Part shown: one piece after another, positions 57,096-64,000 of the stretch
Numbering within the stretch: position 1 is the first letter of the stretch
Layout: every line of letters starts with the position of its first letter
Source: Nostoc sp. UHCC 0302
GTDB lineage: Bacteria; Cyanobacteriota; Cyanobacteriia; Cyanobacteriales; Nostocaceae
Assembly: GCF_038096175.1 (NCBI RefSeq)
Contig: NZ_CP151099.1
Span: 5,496,001 to 5,560,000 of the forward strand
Direction of reading: 5' to 3'
DNA: 64,000 bases
Position numbers and translations under genes: made by a program
Notes under the pieces: model-generated
Database searches by the model: none
The model's input: the letters and a program-made list of their open reading frames with translations, nothing else
Told to the model about the DNA's origin: nothing

Positions 57096-57869
57096 ATGGG
57101 ATTATTTGATCGCATTAGGCGAGTAGTTAGTGCTAATCTCAACGACCTGGTTAATAAGGCAGAAGATCCCGAAAAAATGCTAGAACAAGCCATCCTGGAA
57201 ATGCAGGAAGACTTGGTACAGCTGCGTCAGGGAGTTGCCCAGGCGATCGCAGCCCAAAAACGCAGCGAGAAACAGTACAATGATGCCCAAAATGAAATCA
57301 ATAAGTGGCAACGCAATGCTCAACTGGCACTGCAAAAAGGTGATGAAAACCTAGCACGACAAGCTCTAGAGCGCAAAAAGACTTACACTGAAACCAGTAC
57401 TGCACTCAAAGCTAGCCTAGATCAGCAAAGCACTCAAGTTGAAACCCTCAAGCGCAGCTTAATCCAGCTGGAAAGCAAGATTTCTGAAGCCAAAACCAAG
57501 AAAGAAATGCTCAAAGCTCGGATCACCACTGCTAAAGCCCAAGAGCAACTCCAAGGCATGGTGAGTGGGATGAATACTAGTAGTGCTATGGCTGCCTTTG
57601 AGCGAATGGAAGAAAAAGTCTTGATGCAAGAAGCCCGCGCCCAGTCAGCAGGAGAGTTAGCAGGTGCAGATTTAGAAAGTCAATTTGCACGGTTGGAATC
57701 TAGTAGTGATGTTGATGATGAATTGGCTGCTTTAAAAGCATCTCTCGCCCCTGCAAGTCCCCCAAATCAACCCCAACTGCCCCCGCAGCAACAAACCACC
57801 CCTGCTAAATCAAATGAAGTGGTTGATGCCGAATTGGATTCACTACGCAAGCAATTGGATCAAATGTAA
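57096..57869 (+). CDS. vipp1: Vipp1/IM30 membrane-remodelling protein
   Basis: This 257-residue protein begins MGLFDRIRRVVSANLNDLV, an amphipathic membrane-binding helix, followed by AEDPEKMLEQAILEMQ and LVQLRQGVAQAIAA. A Pro/Gln-rich linker (about 222-240) leads to the C-terminal helix VVDAELDSLRKQLDQM that separates Vipp1 from PspA. Vipp1 is needed for thylakoid formation and membrane repair. It follows the PspA-like paralogue by 164 bp on the same strand; both may come from one duplication. Confidence 0.93.
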   Translation: MGLFDRIRRVVSANLNDLVNKAEDPEKMLEQAILEMQEDLVQLRQGVAQAIAAQKRSEKQYNDAQNEINKWQRNAQLALQKGDENLARQALERKKTYTETSTALKASLDQQSTQVETLKRSLIQLESKISEAKTKKEMLKARITTAKAQEQLQGMVSGMNTSSAMAAFERMEEKVLMQEARAQSAGELAGADLESQFARLESSSDVDDELAALKASLAPASPPNQPQLPPQQQTTPAKSNEVVDAELDSLRKQLDQM

Positions 57870-58211
57870 TTTTGGCAGAAAACTTATTTGAGTTAGTCCC
57901 ACGCCTTTTGGTTGTGGGATTTCACATCAAAGGCCAAGAGTCAAAAGGAGCCACTGCGGTGAACCAGTGCTGCGGGAGGGTTTCCCTCCGCAGGTGACTG
58001 GTGTTAGCGCAGCGTTAGCGACGCAGGAGCGTCACCCGAAGGGTCTTCTCCCAAAGGGAGAGGCTAGCGCCTTCTCTACGAGAAGGGGTTTTTCAATGTG
58101 GAGTGGCGTTCAAGAGTCAATATTTAGACTTTGGACTTTGGACTCTTGACTACTTTGGGATAGAGTATTTTGTGTGCCAACTTTGATCGACACCACCAAA
58201 GGGAGACTGCA
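57870..58211. other. Repeat-rich gap between vipp1 and the thioredoxin gene
   Basis: This gap contains a block of dispersed palindromic repeats (about 58005-58090; CCCAAAGGGAGAGGC, CTTCTCTACGAGAAGG) and four heptamers (TTTAGAC, TTTGGAC, TTTGGAC, TCTTGAC at 58123-58150). No gene is supported. Confidence 0.7.
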
Positions 58212-58547
58212 ATGAGTAAGGCTGTAATCACCATAACTGATGCTGAGTTTGAAACCGAAGTGTTGAAAGCCGAGCAGCCTGTATTAGTTTACTTTTGGGC
58301 TTCTTGGTGCGGGCCTTGTCAATTGATGCCGCCAGTGATTAATTCAGCTGTTGCGAAATATAGCGATCGCCTCAAAGTGGTTAAAATGGAAATCGACCCT
58401 AACCCACTTACTGTTAAACAGTACCAAGTAGAAGGCGTACCAGCTCTGAGGCTAATTCAAGGCGAGAAACTTTTGATATCTACTGAAGGAGTCATTAGTA
58501 AAGAAAAATTACTCAGCCTTTTAGATGAACACTTAGATAGTAATTAA
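58212..58547 (+). CDS. Thioredoxin-like protein
   Basis: With the start at 58212 (MSKAVITITDAEFE) the protein has 111 residues, the usual thioredoxin length. GGGAG at 58200-58204 is a suitable ribosome site, so the longer in-frame start at 58170 is rejected. The redox site reads WASWCGPCQLMPP (about residues 29-41). The cis-proline is in VEGVPALRL. Some usual thioredoxin residues differ, so it may be a divergent thioredoxin. Tandem repeats lie on both sides. Confidence 0.9.
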   Translation: MSKAVITITDAEFETEVLKAEQPVLVYFWASWCGPCQLMPPVINSAVAKYSDRLKVVKMEIDPNPLTVKQYQVEGVPALRLIQGEKLLISTEGVISKEKLLSLLDEHLDSN

Positions 58548-58601
58548 TCAAAAATCCAGAGTCACAAGTCCTAAGTCAATAGCCAAAGTTTAAATATTAT
58601 A

Positions 58602-58622
58602 TTGACTCTTGACTCTTGACTC
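58602..58622. repeat. Three tandem TTGACTC heptamers (STRR)
   Basis: The unit TTGACTC is repeated exactly three times at 58602-58622, between the thioredoxin gene and the aminotransferase gene. Related TGACCCT units occur at about 58687-58700. Confidence 0.9.
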
Positions 58623-58624
58623 TT

Positions 58625-58684
58625 GTACAGACGCGTAGACGCAGGGAGTGCGGCTTCTCGTAAGAGTATAATCGCGTCTCTACT
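58625..58684. repeat. Dispersed repeat, copy 2
   Basis: The block has the same parts as the copy at 39481-39540: ACAGACGCGTAGACGC, GCGGCTTCTCGTAAGAG and TATAATCGCGTCTCTAC. It separates two stretches of heptamers. Confidence 0.85.
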
Positions 58685-58709
58685 GACTGACCCTTGACCC
58701 TTGACTAAA

Positions 58710-59927
58710 ATGCAATTTGCAAAGCGTTTAGAATCCCTGCAATCGAATGTATTTGCTGATATGGACAGAGCCAAAGCAGTGGCTCTGGCAAATGGACGGC
58801 AGTTAATTGATCTGTCGCTGGGGTCTTCTGATTTACCAGCCGAGCCACACGTCATTGAGGCGATCGCTCAGTCTCTTCATGATCACAGTACCCACGGTTA
58901 CTTGCTGTTTCACGGAACCCAAGGATTTCGTCAAGCCGCAGCCGACTGGTACAAACAAAAATTTGGTATCAAAGTCGATCCTCAAACTGAGGTGCTGCCT
59001 TTAATTGGTTCTCAAGAAGGCACAGCTCATTTACCGCTAGCATTGCTCAATCCTGGAGATTTTGCCCTGTTACTTGATCCAGGCTACCCCTCCCATGCTG
59101 GAGGAGTATACTTAGCCAGTGGTCAAATTTACCCAATGCCACTACGAGCAGAAAACGGCTTTTTACCTGTCTTTGCCGATATTCCTGCCCCCGTCCTAGC
59201 TCAGTCGCGGATGATGGTATTAAGCTATCCTCACAATCCCACAGCAGCGATCGCTCCTTTATCTTTTTTCCAAGAAGCTGTGTGCTTCTGTCAGCAACAC
59301 AATCTCGTCTTGGTTCACGATTTCCCCTACGTAGATTTAGTATTTGAGGAGAGTGGGGACTGGGCAATAAATTCTTCTCAGTACCCAGTACCCAATACCC
59401 AGTCCCTAGTCCCTTCAGTTCTGCAAGCTGACCCAGATAAAAGCGTCTCAATTGAATTTTTCACCCTTTCTAAGTCTTATAATATGGGCGGTTTCCGCAT
59501 CGGCTACGCCATCGGTAATGCCCAGTTAATTAACGCCTTGCGTCAGGTAAAAGCAGCTGTAGATTTTAATCAGTATCGGGGAATTTTGAATGGTGCGATC
59601 GCGGCCTTGACTGGGCCTCAAGCTGGGGTACAATCTGCTGTCGCTACCTTCCGCCAACGCCGCGATACCTTCACTACTGCTTTGCATCGCATTGGTTGGG
59701 ATGTTTCAACCCCCAAGGCCACAATGTACATCTGGGCAAAGCTGCCTTCTCCTTGGAGTCAAAAATCTGTAGAATTTTGTACCCAACTAGTGAAACAGAC
59801 TGGTGTAGCTGCTTCCCCAGGTGCTGGCTTTGGGAAATCTGGAGAAGGATACGTCCGTTTTGCTTTGGTGCATGAACCACCTTTGTTAGAAACTGCTGTA
59901 GAGAGAATTGCCCAGTTTCTAAATTGA
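58710..59927 (+). CDS. PLP-dependent aminotransferase, class I/II (LL-DAP aminotransferase-like)
   Basis: The protein (405 residues from the ATG at 58710; a TTG at 58701 would add three) has the fold-type I pattern: DLSLGSSDLPAEPHVI at the start, a GSQEGTAHLPLAL stretch, the SYPHNPTAA segment (PLP-ring Asn), DFPYVDLVFE and the Schiff-base lysine in TLSKSYNMGG. FGKSGEGYVRFAL near the end carries the carboxylate-binding Arg. It resembles LL-diaminopimelate or related aminotransferases; the substrate is uncertain. Residues around NSSQYPVPNTQSLVP come from five heptamer repeats inserted in the gene. Confidence 0.9.
   Translation: MQFAKRLESLQSNVFADMDRAKAVALANGRQLIDLSLGSSDLPAEPHVIEAIAQSLHDHSTHGYLLFHGTQGFRQAAADWYKQKFGIKVDPQTEVLPLIGSQEGTAHLPLALLNPGDFALLLDPGYPSHAGGVYLASGQIYPMPLRAENGFLPVFADIPAPVLAQSRMMVLSYPHNPTAAIAPLSFFQEAVCFCQQHNLVLVHDFPYVDLVFEESGDWAINSSQYPVPNTQSLVPSVLQADPDKSVSIEFFTLSKSYNMGGFRIGYAIGNAQLINALRQVKAAVDFNQYRGILNGAIAALTGPQAGVQSAVATFRQRRDTFTTALHRIGWDVSTPKATMYIWAKLPSPWSQKSVEFCTQLVKQTGVAASPGAGFGKSGEGYVRFALVHEPPLLETAVERIAQFLN
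59379..59413. repeat. Five tandem heptamers inside the aminotransferase gene
   Basis: CAGTACC, CAGTACC, CAATACC, CAGTCCC and TAGTCCC follow each other within coding sequence. Adjacent bases compensate so that the frame stays open. Confidence 0.85.
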
Positions 59928-60424
59928 ATATCTTCCTAAAGTAAAAGCCAAAAATTTTTTACGACAATCAGTGCATTAATGCTCGGAAGTCCAGAATAGA
60001 CAGCATTAGCATTAACCGTTGTTTCTGCCTTATCTTGCTATCAACCTAACCTCTGCGTCACCACAGCAGTTCGATTTCAACCCTCAATTCACTACAGCTT
60101 TTACAAAACTTGCTTGTTACGTAATTATACGTGTCAGAGTTAATGTGTTTTGGCAACTACCTTATTTACTTGACTATGTAATTACACGCTTAAAAATGCA
60201 AAAATATTCGTCATATTTTCATTGACAATCTCAAGTAACTTTACCCAATCAAGTCTCTCTGTCTCCTAAACTGGGTTTGTACGCTTAGCTACCAAACATG
60301 GCTAACAATGCAGGCTGCACCTTCAAGCAGTCGTATTGCAAAAAGCCCGTAGTCAAGGCAGCCAAACCTTAGAAGCGGCAGTATTTATAAACCTAGCTCC
60401 CAAACTGATAGAGACTTGAAAAAA
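59928..60424. other. Intergenic region upstream of the second PEP-CTERM gene
   Basis: No gene is supported; a 68-codon frame here looks like chance. GTAATTATACG (60121-60131) and GTAATTACACG (60178-60188) form a near-identical pair 57 bp apart, possibly binding sites. The promoter of the PEP-CTERM gene should lie here. Confidence 0.35.
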
Positions 60425-61282
60425 ATGAAAATAACTTTTCAGAAACTTGTAATTGGTGCCTCAATGGCTATTGGTGTGAGCGCGATCGCCACTATACCAG
60501 CACAAGCTGGCACGCTCACAGGCGCTACTATTGGTGGAACCGCAGCCAGTGATTATTTAGTCTATGATTCTAACGGTACAAATACTTTTGCCGTACCCAA
60601 TTCCCAGATAAATGTCCAAAAAGTCCTAGATGGCAGCGCTGTCAACCCTACTGGAAATGTAGAATTAGCTGCTAGTAGTGAAAAAGCAGGCTTTAATTTC
60701 AGCAAGAACACCACTTTACAAGGGCAAATTGGTGGCAAAGATATTACTCTTAGCAGCTTAACCGCGTCCGACTGGACTAGTTCTTACCAAGGAACAACTT
60801 TTGGTCAGTATTGGTTTAATCAGGCTTTAACTTTCAACGGTTTCGGTAGTTCTGTTGGAACAAGCATAGGTCAAGGTTTATTTGCTAGCTTTGTCAACCA
60901 AGGCGGCTTTCAACGCTTCAGTGACCCTAATGTTTCATACGTAAACCAAAATGATAGTACTGGTTTAATCAGTATTGGGTTAGCAGGTCACTACAATGCA
61001 GCATCATTGTTAGGGCTTCAGCCTAATCCACTAAATCCATTACAAGCAAGTGAAATTGTCAAATACACCTATAACGGCGTAACTGACTACCTATTCAGCT
61101 TTAAAGCTACCAAGTCAGGTTTAACTGAACTTAGCGATGGTATATCGCATAGCGGTAACTATGAAGTCAGCATCAAAGGTGTACTTCCCACAGCAGTACC
61201 AGAACCTTCAGTCGTACTTGGTTTGATAGGTGTGGCTGGTGTCTTTGTTACGCAACGGAAATTAAAAAAAGCATCTACTTAA
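60425..61282 (+). CDS. PEP-CTERM sorting domain protein
   Basis: With the start at 60425 (MKITFQKLVIGASMAIG) the protein has 285 residues. It has a Sec signal peptide cut after PAQAG-like sequence and the C-terminal sorting signal VPEPSVVLGLIGVAGVF followed by basic residues (QRKLKK). The body is beta-rich with no recognised catalytic motif. Such proteins are sorted by exosortase and often sit in surface material. A strong terminator follows, so it is monocistronic. Confidence 0.9.
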   Translation: MKITFQKLVIGASMAIGVSAIATIPAQAGTLTGATIGGTAASDYLVYDSNGTNTFAVPNSQINVQKVLDGSAVNPTGNVELAASSEKAGFNFSKNTTLQGQIGGKDITLSSLTASDWTSSYQGTTFGQYWFNQALTFNGFGSSVGTSIGQGLFASFVNQGGFQRFSDPNVSYVNQNDSTGLISIGLAGHYNAASLLGLQPNPLNPLQASEIVKYTYNGVTDYLFSFKATKSGLTELSDGISHSGNYEVSIKGVLPTAVPEPSVVLGLIGVAGVFVTQRKLKKAST

Positions 61283-61308
61283 GACTGCGGATTCAATGCC
61301 ACAATAAC

Positions 61309-61334
61309 AAAGGGAGTTAATAGCTCCCTTTTTT
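61309..61334 (+). terminator. Rho-independent terminator
   Basis: GGGAG (61312-61316) pairs with CTCCC (61324-61328) with flanking A-T pairs, and TTTTTT follows at 61329-61334, about 27 bp after the PEP-CTERM stop. Confidence 0.85.
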
Positions 61335-61856
61335 CATAAATACATTCTTGCTACTATAAAATTACTTGTCTTTTAGGTTATACCAATTCACGGAAATCTT
61401 AATACATATAGAAAAATAATTGTAGTTGAACCGAGTTAAACCCAACAAAAGCAAAGTTTTTTAGAGTTGGGTTAGGTTGCTTAAATGCCATTCATACACC
61501 GCTTGCTTGAATTCTGATAACCAAAGCAACACAGTGGCTTCTTCAGCCGGGAAACCATGCACAGCAGTTTCACATGGGGAGCTACTCCGCCTTTGTGACA
61601 ATACCCAAATTGTTAGCCTTGGTCTCCGATAGGAGAAAGGAAGTGGCGTGGAACCACCCCACTTAACGCCAGTTGCTACCCTGCTTTCTTCTTTTTCCGG
61701 TTTATTTGCACAAACATTTATAGCAGAATTCTGAAGTAAAACAGGCTTTATGCCAGGGTTTGAGACTTCATCTGTGTACTTCACCAACTTGAGATTCGCT
61801 GTAATTTTCTATTTAGTATCCTGAATGTTTAATCTTGACTTAGATGATAGGTAGCA
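61335..61856. other. Intergenic region with a highly structured block
   Basis: Between 61536 and 61664 at least five hairpins follow each other: CCATG/CATGG (61555-61577), GGAG/CTCC (61578-61588), TGACAAT/ATTGTTA (about 61596-61615), TCTCC/GGAGA (61623-61636) and the rod AAGTGGcGTGG / CCACcCCACTT (61641-61664). A 108-codon minus-strand frame crosses it but looks non-coding. A structured RNA or a mobile-element remnant is possible. The first 120 bp, after the terminator, are plain. Confidence 0.5.
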
Positions 61857-62273
61857 ATGACAGCAAATTTATTTACTATCAATCAACACTTACAACAACA
61901 TGAAGTGAGACGAGTTTTACTCATTGAAGATAATGATGTCAATAGGATGTTGTTGAGCGATTATCTCAGTTACTACGGATACGATGTACAAAGCTTGTCA
62001 AAAGGTTCTAGTTTTTTTGCAACTGTAGAGACATTTCAGCCGGAGTTAATGTTATTAGACTTAAAATTACCAGATATTGACGGTTATTCACTATTAGAAC
62101 AAATTCAGCAAAGACCAGATATTTCTAAGATACCAATCATTGTAGTTTCAGGCTTTGCTTTTAAAGCAGATCAAGAAAGAGCTATGGGTTTGGGTGCACG
62201 TCACTATTTTGTTAAACCTATAAATCTCCAGAAACTAATTATTCGAATTGAACAAGAGTTTACTTATCGCTAG
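61857..62273 (+). CDS. Single-domain response regulator (CheY-like)
   Basis: This 138-residue protein is a lone receiver domain after a short leader of about 16 residues. The acidic pocket is LLIEDND, the phosphoacceptor Asp is in LMLLDLKLPDIDGY (near residue 68), then VVSGFAF (conserved Ser) and FVKPIN (Lys). It has no output domain, so it would act by protein contact in a phosphorelay. No kinase gene is adjacent. Confidence 0.93.
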   Translation: MTANLFTINQHLQQHEVRRVLLIEDNDVNRMLLSDYLSYYGYDVQSLSKGSSFFATVETFQPELMLLDLKLPDIDGYSLLEQIQQRPDISKIPIIVVSGFAFKADQERAMGLGARHYFVKPINLQKLIIRIEQEFTYR

Positions 62274-62310
62274 ATCATATAAATTATCAGTTCCTTTGTT
62301 AGCATATTGT

Positions 62311-62490
62311 TTATTGTGCTTTTTCCTCTACAATAAACTCCTCTACAGTCTCACTAATATATTGCACATAATTCCCAACTTCTGAAATTTTCATTTGTAC
62401 TTGTGCTAATAACAAAGCTGCTGCTTGCAGTTCGTTAAGTGTTTGATCCATAGTTTCTCTGTACTGGGATTCAAATTCTTGTAAATTCAT
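62311..62490 (-). CDS. Small conserved-looking protein, 59 residues
   Basis: The frame from the ATG complement at 62488-62490 to the stop at 62311-62313 encodes MNLQEFESQYRETMDQTLNE and ends VEEFIVEEKAQ. It is acidic and helical with a heptad-like pattern (LQAAALLLAQVQMKISEVG), suggesting a small coiled coil. I recall similar short proteins in Nostoc relatives, without function. Codon use and the helix pattern support a real gene. It is convergent with the response regulator, 37 bp apart. Confidence 0.65.
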   Translation of the reverse strand: MNLQEFESQYRETMDQTLNELQAAALLLAQVQMKISEVGNYVQYISETVEEFIVEEKAQ

Positions 62491-62512
62491 TGCTAGATTG
62501 TGATATTAAATA

Positions 62513-62667
62513 AACGTGAGTTCGACAAACCTCTCCCTGCCTTGAACTAAAGTTCAAGTCTGTCCCTCTCCGACTCGGAGAGGGACGGTTTTGAATAGTA
62601 AAACCAGGGAGAAGTTTCTTTATTAAGCTAATTAGGCGCTTACTACATGAGCTATCGAACTCACGTT
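62513..62667. mobile_element. MITE-like element, 155 bp
   Basis: AACGTGAGTTCGA (62513-62525) and its exact reverse complement (62655-62667) form 13-bp terminal inverted repeats. The flanks AAATA (62508-62512 and 62668-62672) are a 5-bp direct repeat, as expected for a target duplication. The inside is non-coding and includes a hairpin of GTCCCTCTCC with GGAGAGGGAC. Confidence 0.85.
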
Positions 62668-63222
62668 AAATAAGTCTAAAAGTTACAATTCCTATCATAA
62701 TTATAAATTTATTTTTCTCAATCCGTTAATTTGCTTAACATTAAAAACCTGATTAAAAATACCATCTAGCCTTTGTTACAAAACGAATAAAAAAATATTT
62801 CATAATAAATATATTAACTATGACTTTAGCTAAATATTAAAGCAAAAATTGTATTAAGATACTTAGTTTGTTTCAATAATTTTTAAATAAAAAATAAGTT
62901 TTTGTAGTTAAATAACTATTATGAAATTCTCATGTAAACAGTGAGATAAAATATTAAGCTTATATCTGATTTCAAAGCTAGTGATTTGCTTTTATTAAGT
63001 GAGAGTTTAAAGAACTTAAAAAGACGGAAGTGTAAATTAGTGATATCAAAAATGTATAAATGTGCTAATTCGAACTAAGCACATTTTATAATACCAGAGG
63101 ATTAAGTAGAAAATTGATGTGCAACACCGTCTGTTCTTAATATTTACTTGATCAATGCTTTGCGAAATCGGCATAAAAAAATAATTTTTCTTAAAATAGA
63201 GAAAGATTACCTAAGTCTGGTT
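62668..63222. other. AT-rich intergenic region upstream of uvrC
   Basis: This stretch is very AT-rich, with no open frame, repeat or hairpin recognised. It should hold the uvrC promoter. Confidence 0.4.
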
Positions 63223-64000
63223 GTGACAATATCCTCTGAAACACTTCCACTGCTTAAAGATCCAGAAAGACTGGAAAGCCGTCTAGCTGAAATTCCGCCG
63301 GAACCGGGGGTCTATTTTATGCGGGACACGAACGATCGCATTATCTATATCGGTAAGTCACGCAAATTGCGATCGCGTGTTCGTTCCTATTTCCGGGATG
63401 GCTACAACAAAAGTGAACGCATAGCGACAATGGCAAAGCAGGTGACAGAAATTGAATTCATCGTCACCGATACAGAAGCAGAAGCCTTAGCACTAGAAGC
63501 AAACTTAATTAAGCAACACCAGCCCTACTTTAACGTACTGCTCAAGGATGATAAAAAATATCCCTATGTCTGCATTACCTGGTCAGAAGACTATCCTCGG
63601 ATTTTCATCACCCGCAAACGCCAATTAGGGAAAGAAAAGGATAAATTTTACGGCCCTTATACTGATGCTGGCCTGTTACGAGAAATTTTACGAATTAGTA
63701 AGCGGATATTTGCGCTGCGACAACGACCTCAACCGCTATTCAAAGACCGTCCCTGCTTGAATTATGATTTGGGGCGTTGTCCTGGTGTATGTCAACAGCT
63801 GATTTCACCGGAAGAATATCGCAAAACTGTGCAGAAGGTGGCGATGGTATTCCAAGGTCGGACTCAGGAACTGATTGATATTTTGACAGAACAAATGCAA
63901 AAATCCGCAGAGGCGCTGAACTTTGAGTCAGCAGCGCGGATTCGTGACCAAATTGCTGGGTTAAAATCGCTGAATGCTGAGCAAAAAGTTTCCTTACCAG
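63223..64000 (+). CDS. uvrC: Excinuclease ABC subunit C, N-terminal part
   Basis: The frame from the GTG at 63223 stays open to the window end (about 259 residues of a protein that is usually over 600). The GIY-YIG nuclease domain is clear: [25 protein letters not shown] and [16 protein letters not shown] Cys-containing stretch ([14 protein letters not shown]) follows, and the UVR domain that contacts UvrB is near the end ([14 protein letters not shown]). UvrC makes both incisions in nucleotide excision repair. GTG is chosen because no in-frame ATG lies upstream and similarity starts right after it. Confidence 0.95.
   Translation, partial: MTISSETLPLLKDPERLESRLAEIPPEPGVYFMRDTNDRIIYIGKSRKLRSRVRSYFRDGYNKSERIATMAKQVTEIEFIVTDTEAEALALEANLIKQHQPYFNVLLKDDKKYPYVCITWSEDYPRIFITRKRQLGKEKDKFYGPYTDAGLLREILRISKRIFALRQRPQPLFKDRPCLNYDLGRCPGVCQQLISPEEYRKTVQKVAMVFQGRTQELIDILTEQMQKSAEALNFESAARIRDQIAGLKSLNAEQKVSLP

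Noticed and set aside
60019-60225. 68-codon frame before the PEP-CTERM gene
   Set aside because: There is no ribosome site or similarity, and the composition is that of AT-rich intergenic DNA.
61461-61787. 108-codon minus-strand frame over the hairpin block
   Set aside because: It runs through a chain of stem-loops, has mixed composition and no recognisable domain; a structured or mobile-element remnant explains it better.

Overview
The window reads as a chromosome segment of a filamentous, probably heterocyst-forming cyanobacterium of the Nostoc/Anabaena group. Supporting signs are frequent GCGATCGC (HIP1) octamers, tandem heptamer repeats of the STRR kind, many short palindromic dispersed repeats, PEP-CTERM and DUF4114 proteins, a CcbP-type calcium-binding protein, paired PspA/Vipp1 genes, a COP23 protein and phylloquinone genes (menD, menB). 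No rRNA, tRNA or CRISPR array was seen by eye.

Positions 1-4314 (minus strand) hold a type I secretion operon: a small accessory protein, an ABC exporter with a cyclic-nucleotide-binding-like domain and a degenerate C39 domain, and the start of a HlyD-type adaptor. Positions 5004-13448 (minus) hold two very large proteins with Sec signal peptides that share DUF4082 and Ig-like modules: one starts with an N,N-dimethylformamidase beta-like domain, the other with WD40, GATase-like and polysaccharide-deacetylase-like domains. After a 2.3 kb gap carrying striking inverted repeats, positions 15781-29124 (plus) hold three large proteins without signal peptides that look like type I cargo: an ExeM/NucH-like nuclease with an RTX-like tail, a 2604-residue multi-phosphoesterase (EEP, phytase, two GDPD domains, esterase-like domains) and a seven-bladed propeller with DUF4114. 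Together they suggest an extracellular phosphorus or nucleic-acid scavenging system.

Positions 29125-42852 are mixed: a broken 2OG-Fe(II) oxygenase, a COP23 protein, an M48 protease, an overlapping DgcN/DgcA-like pair, a Nudix hydrolase, an intact ISL3-type insertion sequence sitting just upstream of a compact Shedu-like (DUF4263) defence gene, a nucleoside salvage set (nucleoside hydrolase, cytosine deaminase, ribokinase), a carotenoid-type FAD oxidoreductase and a PEP-CTERM protein.

Positions 43811-64000 are mostly housekeeping and regulation: ccbP, a sugar acetyltransferase, a REC-PAS-GGDEF regulator, folB, menD, two small paralogous peptides with double-glycine-type leaders, menB, a Cys-rich small protein, a DciA-like protein, a SPOR-like membrane protein, two PspA/IM30 genes, a thioredoxin, an aminotransferase, a PEP-CTERM protein, a single-domain response regulator, a 59-residue protein and the start of uvrC. 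Repeats are dense here, and three of them have entered coding sequence (one GDPD domain, menD, the aminotransferase).
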